From Acidimicrobiales bacterium (lineage in GTDB: Bacteria; Actinomycetota; Acidimicrobiia; Acidimicrobiales; VFJN01), in assembly GCA_016936035.1 (NCBI GenBank), contig JAFGPU010000279.1:1-15155 (forward strand): a DNA stretch of 15,155 nucleotides. Reading direction: 5' to 3'. The notes below the pieces were generated by a model. It was not told the origin of the DNA. It searched no databases and was given only the letters and a program-made list of their open reading frames with translations. This document shows, one piece after another, positions 1 to 6,584 of the stretch (positions within the stretch are counted from its first letter, which is position 1; each line of letters starts with the position of its first letter). The translations under genes and the position numbers were made by a program.

Positions 1-2207
1 CACTGGTCGCCGGTGCCGCCGAGCAGGCCGGATTCGAGCGCGGTCCACTCGGCGCCGTCCTCGGAGGTCCAGATCCGCGCGTCGGAGCCACCGCTGCGGT
101 CGTCGAAGCCCACGACGATGAACCCCTCCTCGCTCGCCGCGCACGCGTAGGCCTGCTGGCTGCCGGGACCCTCGAACGACGGTTCGGAGGCGCTCGCCCA
201 CGCACCCTCGGCGCTGCGGGTGGCCACGATGACGTCGAAGGCGCGGTTGGTGCCGGAGCTGCCGACCGCGATGGATGCGTTGTCGGGGGTGACGCACACG
301 TCGTTGTACTGCTGGATGCCGGGGCCCGTGTGCACGGGCTCCTCGCCCGTGATCTCGCGCCCGTCCGGCGATCGGATCACGATCGGGTCGGCGTCGCCGC
401 TCTCGTAGACGGTGCCCACTGCGAGGAACCCGCTGCCGAGCGGGGCGACCGCACCCAGCGACCGGGTGCCCTCGCCGCCGGCCGGCTCGACGGACTGCGG
501 GGGCGCGCTCGTCTCGACGTCGACGATGGCGCCGGCCTGCTCGGGCGAGGGATCGTCGAGGTAGGCGAGCCAGGCCTCGTCGATGCGCGTGTCCTTGCTG
601 CCCCTGCGGGCCCAGGTCTCGCCGTCGGGCGACACCCACACGATGCCGTCCGGCTCGACGTTGGCGCTGACGTCCTTGCGCTCGTCCGCCCGGCCGAAGT
701 CCTCGATGCCGACCGCCGCGAACCCGCCCTCGAACGCCGTCACGTCCAGCACGTGGGCGCCGGACAGGTGCTCGCTGTCGACCGCGTCCCAGCCGCCGTC
801 GACGTGCCGCCAGACCTGGCCGCTGTACGTCTCCCGCTGGTCACCGGTGGGGGCCGTGTAGCGCCCGCCCGCGGCGACGGTCGCCTTCGCGCCCGAGGCC
901 ACCGAGGTGGCGAACGGCTGCTCACCGCCCCGGGGGAAGGTGTCGCCCGTGGCGTCCTCCCACCGTTCGCCGGCGAGCAGCAGCACCGACGGCTCGGTGC
1001 CGAGCGCGACGGTGACCTCCTGGGCCCCGACCGCATCGCGGATGGCGACGCCGTCCTGGAACATCTCGCCGTGCACGGGGTCGGGCAAGCTCTCCCACGT
1101 GGCGCCGGCGTCGGGCGAGAGCCACAGCTGGGGTTGCCAGTCGTTGCCACCGGCGGCCACGAGGCCCTTGTCGCCGACGGAGAGCGAGCGCACGGCCAGG
1201 TCCCTGGCGCCGATGCGCCGGTCGGAGACCTTCAGCGGGCCCTTGCCGGCCCCCCATTCGAGGCCCTCGTGGGAACGCCAGACGAAGGGCTTGCCCTGGC
1301 CGTCGTCGCCGTGCTCGCTGTAACCGCCGGCCACGACCATGCCCTCGGCGGTGGTGACGGTCAGCAGCTCCTGGCGGCCGTCGCCCGCCACCGTGGGCGC
1401 GTCGACCTGCTCCCACGACTCGCCGTCGGGGGAGTGCCAGACGACGCCGTCCTGCTCGCTGTCGAGGGTGCGGGAACCGACGGCGACGAAGCCCGACCCG
1501 ACGGCGGTGATGTCGCGCACCGACTCCTCGCCCGTGGCGTCGAGGGGGCCGCCCGGGCCACCGTCGACGGTGGTCCAGGACTCGCCGTCGGGGCTGAACC
1601 ACAGGCGCGGGCGCACCTCGCCCCAGACGCTCTCGCCGCCGGCGACGAGGATGCCGCCCTCGCCGCGGGCCACGGCGAACGCCCACTGCTCGTGGTCGCC
1701 CGCCATCGCCTCGGGCCGGGTGAGCTTCCAGTCGCCGTCCTCCTGCAGCCAGACGGCGGCGTCGGCGTCGGGTCCCTCGCCGACCTTGCCCACCGCGAGC
1801 AGGCCGCGGTCGGTGGGCACCGCGGCCGCCATCGACTCGCCCCTGCCCCGGGACGACGGCGGGACGCGGCCGGCCTCCCAGCGCCGGCCGTCGTCCGAGG
1901 TCCACGTCGCCGCGACGGTGGCGCTGGACTCGGGATCGAAGACCGATCCCACGATCGTCCACGGGGCGTCCTCGTCCCAGGGGCCGATCAGGTCGCTGAC
2001 CTGGGCTATCGGCTCGGTGAGGGCGAGCCCTTCGCCGCTGGAGCGAGCGAAGGTGGCGGCGGGCGCGTCGGTGCCGGCCTCGGTGCTGGTCGAGCAGGCG
2101 GCCGCAACCAGGGCCAGGCCGACGACGACGGCGCCGGTCCGGCGGTGGGTACCGGCACGTGCGAGTCGCGTTGCGGTTCGCTGTCGGCCGCGGGTCATGA
2201 CGTGCAC
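1..2207 (-). CDS. Secreted lipoprotein with Asp-box (BNR-like) beta-propeller repeats, partial at the C-terminus
   Basis: Open reading frame without stops from a GTG at 2207 to the window edge (735 residues seen; the C-terminus lies outside). The GTG start is chosen because GGAGG (2218-2214) lies 6 nt before it; an in-frame ATG at 2198 is the alternative. The N-terminus is a signal peptide: an Arg-rich n-region, a hydrophobic core GAVVVGLALVAAA, then Cys38 in a weak lipobox (VAAAC) followed by STSTEAG, so it is probably an outward-facing lipoprotein. The rest repeats a unit of G-[FLI]-x-[AV]-[VA]-G followed ~20-30 residues later by [VLI]-W-x-S-P-D-G-x-x-W. Clear Asp boxes begin at residues 104, 205, 259, 312, 364, 526 and 715, with degenerate ones near 155, 410, 468, 613 and 665. 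This is the sialidase-type Asp-box beta-propeller fold. No enzyme active site was recognised, so a sialidase activity should not be assumed; substrate or partner is unknown. It is divergent from pdxT and not part of its operon. Confidence 0.85.
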   Translation of the reverse strand, partial: MHVMTRGRQRTATRLARAGTHRRTGAVVVGLALVAAACSTSTEAGTDAPAATFARSSGEGLALTEPIAQVSDLIGPWDEDAPWTIVGSVFDPESSATVAATWTSDDGRRWEAGRVPPSSRGRGESMAAAVPTDRGLLAVGKVGEGPDADAAVWLQEDGDWKLTRPEAMAGDHEQWAFAVARGEGGILVAGGESVWGEVRPRLWFSPDGESWTTVDGGPGGPLDATGEESVRDITAVGSGFVAVGSRTLDSEQDGVVWHSPDGESWEQVDAPTVAGDGRQELLTVTTAEGMVVAGGYSEHGDDGQGKPFVWRSHEGLEWGAGKGPLKVSDRRIGARDLAVRSLSVGDKGLVAAGGNDWQPQLWLSPDAGATWESLPDPVHGEMFQDGVAIRDAVGAQEVTVALGTEPSVLLLAGERWEDATGDTFPRGGEQPFATSVASGAKATVAAGGRYTAPTGDQRETYSGQVWRHVDGGWDAVDSEHLSGAHVLDVTAFEGGFAAVGIEDFGRADERKDVSANVEPDGIVWVSPDGETWARRGSKDTRIDEAWLAYLDDPSPEQAGAIVDVETSAPPQSVEPAGGEGTRSLGAVAPLGSGFLAVGTVYESGDADPIVIRSPDGREITGEEPVHTGPGIQQYNDVCVTPDNASIAVGSSGTNRAFDVIVATRSAEGAWASASEPSFEGPGSQQAYACAASEEGFIVVGFDDRSGGSDARIWTSEDGAEWTALESGLLGGTGDQ

Positions 2208-2289
2208 GGAGATCCTCCGGTCGGCGGTGGTCGGCCCCCTGCCTGTGTCCCAGTCGGCCGTCGATTCTCGTAGGTCGGAGCACGGCCCG

Positions 2290-2295
2290 TACAAT
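2290..2295 (+). promoter_or_regulatory. Candidate -10 box for pdxT (TACAAT)
   Basis: TACAAT lies 34 nt before the pdxT start, in the 122-bp gap between two divergent genes. It differs from TATAAT at one position and would give a leader of about 28 nt carrying the Shine-Dalgarno AAAGAGG at 2316-2322. No good TTGACA-like -35 box is visible at normal spacing. No convincing promoter for the divergent lipoprotein gene was found in this gap. Confidence 0.4.
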
Positions 2296-2329
2296 CGAGC
2301 TGTCATGTGCACCGGAAAGAGGCCCCCAG

Positions 2330-2902
2330 GTGAAGGTCGGCGTGCTCGCGCTGCAAGGCGCGTCGGCACAGCATGCCGCCATGCTCGCACGCCTGGGTGC
2401 GCAGCCGGTGGCAGTCCGCTCCGTCGCTGACCTCGCGACCGTCGACGCCCTCGTCCTGCCCGGCGGCGAGTCGACGACCATGTCGATGCTGCTCGAGTCC
2501 TCCGGCCTCTTCGAACCGCTCGCCGAGCGCCTCGCCGGCGGCATGCCGGCCTTCGGCACGTGCGCGGGCATGATCCTGCTCGGCCACGAGATCCTGGACG
2601 GCCGCAGCGACCAGCGCTGCTTCGACGCCATCGACATCTCGGTGCGGCGCAACGCCTTCGGCCGCCAGGTCGACTCGTTCGAGGCCGACCTCGCCGTCGC
2701 CGGCGTCGAGGCCGCGCCGGTCCACGCGGTGTTCATCCGGGCCCCCGTGGTCGAATCGGTCGGCGAGGACGTCGACGTCCTCGCTACCGTCGGTCGCCGA
2801 CCCGTCCTCTGTCGCCAGGGCCCAGTGCTCGTCGCGGCGTTCCATCCCGAGCTCGGTGACGACCCCCGGTTGCACGAGCTGTTCCTCGAAGAGGTGGTGT
2901 AG
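2330..2902 (+). CDS. pdxT: Pyridoxal 5'-phosphate synthase glutaminase subunit PdxT
   Basis: 190-residue class I glutamine amidotransferase. It hydrolyses glutamine and passes ammonia to the synthase subunit PdxS, which makes pyridoxal 5'-phosphate (vitamin B6) from a pentose phosphate and a triose phosphate. Visible motifs: N-terminal KVGVLALQGA, the PGGEST oxyanion loop at 44-49, the nucleophile elbow GTCAGM with Cys78, and the C-terminal FHPEL giving His172 and Glu174. This is a complete Cys-His-Glu triad at the positions expected for the family. The GTG start at 2330 is supported by AAAGAGG 7 nt upstream; the ATG at 2305 is out of frame. The stop directly abuts the yebC ATG. The usual partner gene pdxS is not next door: the upstream neighbour is a divergent lipoprotein gene. 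Confidence 0.95.
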   Translation: MKVGVLALQGASAQHAAMLARLGAQPVAVRSVADLATVDALVLPGGESTTMSMLLESSGLFEPLAERLAGGMPAFGTCAGMILLGHEILDGRSDQRCFDAIDISVRRNAFGRQVDSFEADLAVAGVEAAPVHAVFIRAPVVESVGEDVDVLATVGRRPVLCRQGPVLVAAFHPELGDDPRLHELFLEEVV

Positions 2903-3655
2903 ATGTCCGGCCATTCCAAGTGGGCGACCATCAAGCACAAGAAGGCCGCCAACGACAAGGCCCGCGGCAAGCTGTTCGCGAAGGTGCTGCGCCAGGTCGA
3001 GGTCGCGGCGCGCGAGGGCGGAGGCGACCCCGACACCAATCCCACGCTGCGCACCATGTTCCAGAAGGCCCGCGACGCGTCGATCCCCATCGACACGATC
3101 GAGCGGGCCGTCAAGCGGGGGACGGGCGAGCTCGAGGGCGTCACCTACGAGCAGATCACCTACGAGGGCTACGCCCCCGGAGCGGTGGCGGTGATGGTCG
3201 AGGTGCTCACCGACAACCGCAACCGCACCGGGGCCGAGGTCCGCAACATCTTCTCCAAGAACGGCGGCTCCACCTCCGAGCCCGGGGCCGTGGCCTGGCA
3301 GTTCGACCGCAAGGGCCAGGTGGTCGTGCCCCGCTCGGTCGACGAGGAGGAGCTGATGCTCACCGCGCTCGACGCCGGCGCGGAGGACATCGTCGACGAC
3401 GGCGACTCGTGGCGGGTCACGACGGCCGCCACCGACCTGCACGCCGTGCGCACGGCGCTCGACGAGGCCGGCATCCCGGTCGACTCGTCCGACCTGGTGA
3501 TGGTGCCGCAGGCGACCATCGCCCTCGACACGGCCGAGGCGGCGCGCAAGGTGCTGCGGCTCATCGACGCCCTCGACGACCACGACGACGTCCAGGCCGT
3601 CCACGCCAACTTCGACATCCCCGACACGATCCTCGAGACCGTGGAGGCCGGGTGA
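2903..3655 (+). CDS. yebC: YebC/PmpR (TACO1) family protein
   Basis: 250-residue cytoplasmic protein, full length for the family. Diagnostic sequences are the N-terminal MSGHSKWATIKHKKAANDK and, near residues 87-108, YEGYAPGAVAVMVEVLTDN followed by RNRT. Family members have been described as DNA-binding regulators and, more recently, as ribosome-associated factors that ease translation of difficult (for example proline-rich) stretches; which role applies here cannot be read from the sequence. The ATG follows the pdxT stop with no gap and has AGAGG at 2890-2894, so the two genes are co-transcribed and probably translationally coupled. The pdxT-yebC-ruvC neighbourhood is standard in actinobacteria. 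Confidence 0.95.
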   Translation: MSGHSKWATIKHKKAANDKARGKLFAKVLRQVEVAAREGGGDPDTNPTLRTMFQKARDASIPIDTIERAVKRGTGELEGVTYEQITYEGYAPGAVAVMVEVLTDNRNRTGAEVRNIFSKNGGSTSEPGAVAWQFDRKGQVVVPRSVDEEELMLTALDAGAEDIVDDGDSWRVTTAATDLHAVRTALDEAGIPVDSSDLVMVPQATIALDTAEAARKVLRLIDALDDHDDVQAVHANFDIPDTILETVEAG

Positions 3656-4128
3656 GCGCACGGGTCGGCCAGCCGGCGCCCGACTTCGCCCTGGCCGGCA
3701 CCGACGGCACGCCCGACGGCCACCGCGACTTCTCGCTGTCGCAGTTCGCCGGTCGACCGGTCGTGCTCGTGTTCTATCCGGGTGACAACACGCCCGTGTG
3801 CACGCGCCAGCTCAACAGCTACACGTCGGACATCGACGCCTTCCGCGAGGTCGACGCCCAGGTGCTGGCCATCAGCCCGCAGACGGTCGAGAGCCATGAC
3901 GCGTTCAGCGCGGAGCAGGGCGGGTTCGCCTTCCCGCTGCTGGCCGACGTCGACAAGGCCGTCGGCCGCGCCTACGGCATCCTCGGGCCCGTCGGGTTCT
4001 ACCGGCGCTCGGTCTTCGTGATCGACGCGGCGGGGGTCGTGCAGCACGCGCACCGCGCCGTGGCCGGCCTGTGGTTCCGTCCCACCGACGAGCTGGTGGC
4101 CGCCGTGGCCGCGGCGTCGGCGGGCTGA
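3652..4128 (+). CDS. Peroxiredoxin, BCP/AhpC-TSA type, single cysteine
   Basis: 158-residue thioredoxin-fold thiol peroxidase that should reduce H2O2 or organic peroxides in the cytoplasm. The signature FYPGDNTPVCTRQ (41-53) contains the peroxidatic Cys50 with the expected Pro-x-x-x-Thr-x-x-Cys arrangement (P43, T47, C50), and Arg119 in YRRSVFVID fits the conserved active-site arginine. The protein has no other cysteine: the position five residues on (Asn55), where many BCP/PrxQ enzymes carry a resolving Cys, is not Cys. It is therefore a one-Cys type needing an external thiol. The GTG start overlaps the yebC stop (GTGA, 4 nt) with GGAGG at 3643-3647, so it is coupled to yebC. A peroxiredoxin in this spot is not part of the usual pdxT-yebC-ruvC order. 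An exact orthologue name (bcp) is not claimed. Confidence 0.9.
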   Translation: MSARVGQPAPDFALAGTDGTPDGHRDFSLSQFAGRPVVLVFYPGDNTPVCTRQLNSYTSDIDAFREVDAQVLAISPQTVESHDAFSAEQGGFAFPLLADVDKAVGRAYGILGPVGFYRRSVFVIDAAGVVQHAHRAVAGLWFRPTDELVAAVAAASAG

Positions 4129-4198
4129 CGCCCGGGGCCGTCCCGCAGGCGGCGCCGGACCCTTGCCCGGCATCCACCGTGCCCCGGGACGCAGCCGC

Positions 4199-4204
4199 TA
4201 GTGT
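4199..4204 (+). promoter_or_regulatory. Putative -10 box TAGTGT, leaderless ruvC promoter
   Basis: TAGTGT ends 8 nt before the ATG at 4213, so a transcript starting at the normal distance would begin at or next to the start codon. No Shine-Dalgarno sequence is seen. The box overlaps the GTG at 4201, which argues against that GTG as the real start. No -35 consensus is visible at normal spacing. Confidence 0.45.
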
Positions 4205-4212
4205 CCGAACCC

Positions 4213-4752
4213 ATGTTCGTGCTCGGCATCGACCCCGGACTGTCGCGCTGCGGCTACGGCGTCGTCGAACGTGCCGGCCGGCGGCCCCGGGCCGTCGCCG
4301 CCGGCGTCCTGCGCACCGACCCCGGCCTCGACGTCGCCCGCCGCCTGGCGGCGCTGCGGGCCGACCTGCACGCCCTCGTCGCCGAGCACCAGCCCGACGT
4401 CGTCGCCATCGAGCGCGTGCTGTTCCAGGTCAACGTGCGCACCGCCATACCCGTCGCCCAGGCGGCCGGCATCGCGATGGTCGAGGGCGTGACGGCCGGG
4501 GCCGAGGTCGTCGAGTACTCGCCCAACCAGGTCAAGCAGGCCGTGGCCGGCTTCGGAAGCGCCGACAAGGACCAGATCGTCCGCATGGTGCAGACCCTGC
4601 TCGGCATCGCCCGACCCTTGCGGCCCGTCGACGCGGCCGACGCGGTGGCGCTGGCGCTCTGCCACCTGGCCCACGCGCCGATGCGCCGCCGGGTGTCGGC
4701 CACGGGCGGCGGGTCCCGGTCGGCCCGCCCGCAGGCGGGGGCCGCCCGATGA
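4213..4752 (+). CDS. ruvC: Crossover junction endodeoxyribonuclease RuvC
   Basis: Holliday-junction resolvase of homologous recombination: as a dimer it makes paired nicks in four-way junctions after RuvAB branch migration. With the ATG start the protein has 179 residues and the acidic catalytic residues fall where expected: Asp7 in LGIDPGLSRCGYG, Glu67 in VVAIERVLF, and Asp140 and Asp143 in RPVDAADAVALALCH. The start at 4213 is preferred over the in-frame GTG at 4201 because it gives the canonical N-terminus and because 4201 lies inside the probable -10 box. The C-terminus has a short basic, Gly/Ser-rich tail. It begins the ruvCAB operon; ruvA overlaps its stop by 4 nt (ATGA). Confidence 0.96.
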   Translation: MFVLGIDPGLSRCGYGVVERAGRRPRAVAAGVLRTDPGLDVARRLAALRADLHALVAEHQPDVVAIERVLFQVNVRTAIPVAQAAGIAMVEGVTAGAEVVEYSPNQVKQAVAGFGSADKDQIVRMVQTLLGIARPLRPVDAADAVALALCHLAHAPMRRRVSATGGGSRSARPQAGAAR

Positions 4753-5360
4753 TCGGCTCGCTGCGTGGCCGCCTCCTCCACCGAGGAGCCGGGCAGGTGC
4801 TCATCGAGGTCGCCGGCATCGGCTACGTGGTGGTCGTGTCGCCCACGACGGCGGTGGCCCTGGGCGACGTCGGCGACGAGGCGTTCGTCTGGGTGCACCA
4901 CCACGTGCGCGAGGACGCCGAGACGCTCTACGGGTTCGGCACCCGCGACGAGAAGGTCACCTTCGAGGCATTGCTCGGCGCCCACGGGGTGGGCCCGTCC
5001 ATGGCCCTCGCCATCCTGTCGGTGCACGCGCCCGCCGCGCTCGTGCGCATCCTGGCCGACGACGACGTCGCCGCGCTCTGCCTGGTGCCCGGCGTCGGCA
5101 AGAAGACCGCAGCCCGCCTGCTGGTCGAGCTCAAGTCACGCCTCGACGTGCCCGACGGCAACGTGGTCCCCGCCGCGACCACCGCCGCCTCGGGGGCGCT
5201 GCCGTCCGAGCGCACCGCCACGGCCGACGTGCGCGAGGCGTTGGCGGGCCTCGGCTACGCACCCGACGAGATCCGGGCGGCCACCGCGGAGCTCGCCGAC
5301 GACGGCGACGCGTCCGCCATGCTCCGCCGGGCCCTCCAGCGGTTGGCGTCGGCACGATGA
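4749..5360 (+). CDS. ruvA: Holliday junction branch migration protein RuvA
   Basis: 203-residue junction-binding subunit that forms a tetramer on the four-way junction and loads the RuvB motors. Domain I (about 1-63) begins MIGSLRGRLLHR and is an OB-like fold. Domain II holds two helix-hairpin-helix motifs, around 75-90 (GAHGVGPSMALAIL) and 110-125 (LCLVPGVGKKTAARLL). An Ala/Pro-rich flexible linker (about 134-155) leads to the small domain III (156-203, VREALAGLGYAPDEI) that contacts RuvB. Length and domain order are normal. The ATG lies in an ATGA overlap with the ruvC stop, implying coupled translation. Confidence 0.96.
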   Translation: MIGSLRGRLLHRGAGQVLIEVAGIGYVVVVSPTTAVALGDVGDEAFVWVHHHVREDAETLYGFGTRDEKVTFEALLGAHGVGPSMALAILSVHAPAALVRILADDDVAALCLVPGVGKKTAARLLVELKSRLDVPDGNVVPAATTAASGALPSERTATADVREALAGLGYAPDEIRAATAELADDGDASAMLRRALQRLASAR

Positions 5361-5384
5361 GCGCCGGGTGGAGGCACGGGCGCC

Positions 5385-6431
5385 GTGCGTGAAGAGCTGC
5401 TCGATCCCGACCCCGGGCCCGATCCCGACGAGGCCACCGCGGAGACGACCCTGCGCCCCCGGCGGCTGGCCGAGTTCGTGGGGCAGTCCGAGCTGAAGGC
5501 CCACCTCGACATCGTGCTCGAGGCGGCTCGACGGCGGGGCCAGGCGCCCGACCACCTGCTCTTCTCGGGTCCGCCGGGCCTCGGGAAGACCACGTTGGCG
5601 GGCATCATCGCCACCGAGCTCGACGCCCACCTGCAGACCACCTCCGGCCCGGCCGTCGAGCGGGCCGGCGACCTCGCCGCGATCCTCACGCAGCTCGACG
5701 ACGGCGACGTGCTGTTCGTCGACGAGATCCACCGCCTGCCCCGGGCCGTCGAGGAGGTGCTCTACCCGGCGATGGAGGACTTCCAGCTCGACATCGTGCT
5801 GGGCAAGGGGCCCGCCGCCCGCTCGATCCGCCTCGACCTGCCCCGGTTCACGCTGGTGGGCGCCACCACCCGCACCGGCTCGATCACGGGCCCGCTGCGC
5901 GACCGCTTCGGCCTGGTGGCACGCCTCGACTACTACACGGCGGGCGACCTCGAGGCCATCGTCGAGCGGGCGGCCGGCATCCTCGGGGTGACCATCGACG
6001 GGGCGGGGTGCGCCGAGATCGCCCGGCGGGCCCGGGGCACGCCCCGCATCGCCAACCGGCTGCTGCGCCGGGTGCGCGACTTCGCCGAGGTCACCGGCGA
6101 CGGCTCGGTCGACCGGTCCACCGCGGAAGAGGGCCTCGCGCTCTTCGGCGTCGACGCCCGGGGGCTCGACCAGGTCGACCGCGCCATCCTGTCGGCGCTG
6201 TGCCGGCAGTTCGCCGGTGGGCCGGTGGGGTTGTCCACCCTGGCCATCAGCGTCGGCGAGCAGACCGAGACGGTCGAGGACGTGTACGAGCCGTTCCTCA
6301 TCCAGCAGGGGCTCCTCATGCGCACGCCCCGCGGCCGGGTGGCACTGCCGGCCGCCTGGGAGCACCTCGGCCTGGCACCCCCCGCCGACGGCGGCCCCGG
6401 TGCCGCGGCACCCACGCTGTTCGGCGGCTAG
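5385..6431 (+). CDS. ruvB: Holliday junction branch migration ATPase RuvB
   Basis: 348-residue AAA+ hexameric motor that pumps DNA through the RuvA-bound junction. Visible elements: [12 protein letters not shown] (23-34), Walker [10 protein letters not shown] (62-70), Walker [10 protein letters not shown] (108-116), sensor 1 GATTR (159-163), the arginine-finger segment LRDRFG (171-176), sensor 2 [15 protein letters not shown] (218-232), and a C-terminal winged-helix DNA-binding domain (about 260-330). The GTG start has GGAGG at 5370-5374, 10 nt upstream. The 24-nt gap after ruvA is bridged by an 11-codon reading frame that starts on the ruvA stop and ends just inside ruvB. The last 20 residues are a Pro/Gly/Ala-rich tail. 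Confidence 0.96.
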   Translation: MREELLDPDPGPDPDEATAETTLRPRRLAEFVGQSELKAHLDIVLEAARRRGQAPDHLLFSGPPGLGKTTLAGIIATELDAHLQTTSGPAVERAGDLAAILTQLDDGDVLFVDEIHRLPRAVEEVLYPAMEDFQLDIVLGKGPAARSIRLDLPRFTLVGATTRTGSITGPLRDRFGLVARLDYYTAGDLEAIVERAAGILGVTIDGAGCAEIARRARGTPRIANRLLRRVRDFAEVTGDGSVDRSTAEEGLALFGVDARGLDQVDRAILSALCRQFAGGPVGLSTLAISVGEQTETVEDVYEPFLIQQGLLMRTPRGRVALPAAWEHLGLAPPADGGPGAAAPTLFGG

Positions 6432-6560
6432 CAGACTGCCGGGCTCACACGCGGGCCCGACGGCTGGGTCATCGCCTGACCACCGGCCACCATCACGCGG
6501 CCCCGCCGATACCAGCGAGACACGTTGCTCAGCAGTCTCCTCGGGCGTCGCCGGTGCGGT

Positions 6561-6582
6561 GGCCGGGTAGGTTTGCCCGGCC
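6561..6582 (+). promoter_or_regulatory. Perfect 7-bp inverted repeat around a putative queA -10 box
   Basis: Left arm GGCCGGG (6561-6567) and right arm CCCGGCC (6576-6582) are exact reverse complements around an 8-nt loop TAGGTTTG. The loop contains TAGGTT (6568-6573), the -10-like box for queA, 11 nt before its ATG. As DNA it could be an operator dyad over the promoter; as RNA it would exist only if transcription began upstream. The arms are pure GC in a GC-rich genome, so chance is possible. Confidence 0.35.
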
Positions 6583-6584
6583 CC

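Noticed and set aside
1..2207. Calling the lipoprotein a sialidase
   Set aside because: Asp boxes are structural and occur in many non-sialidase propellers; no sialidase catalytic motif was identified.
330..2273. 647-codon open frame on the + strand opposite the lipoprotein gene
   Set aside because: The opposite strand carries a coherent signal peptide and regular Asp-box repeats; this frame has no recognisable motif and reflects GC-rich codon bias.
922..3144. 740-codon open frame on the - strand across the lipoprotein gene, pdxT and yebC
   Set aside because: It crosses three well-supported genes, is Arg/Gly/Pro-rich nonsense in its lower part, and is out of frame with the real lipoprotein frame. 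Long antisense frames are expected at this GC content.
2303..3661. 452-codon - strand frame antisense to pdxT and yebC
   Set aside because: Mirror-frame shadow of two certain genes; no motif or ribosome binding site supports it.
4201..4212. GTG at 4201 as the ruvC start
   Set aside because: It has no Shine-Dalgarno, lies inside the putative -10 box, and adds four residues before the canonical MFVLGIDPG N-terminus.
6525..6584. ATG at 6525 as the queA start
   Set aside because: It would add 20 Arg/Gly-rich residues absent from the family; the conserved N-terminus starts at 6585.
6432..6584. preQ1 riboswitch or tRNA in the gap before queA
   Set aside because: I see no preQ1 aptamer-like A-rich tail with pseudoknot and no cloverleaf; only GC-rich inverted repeats are visible.
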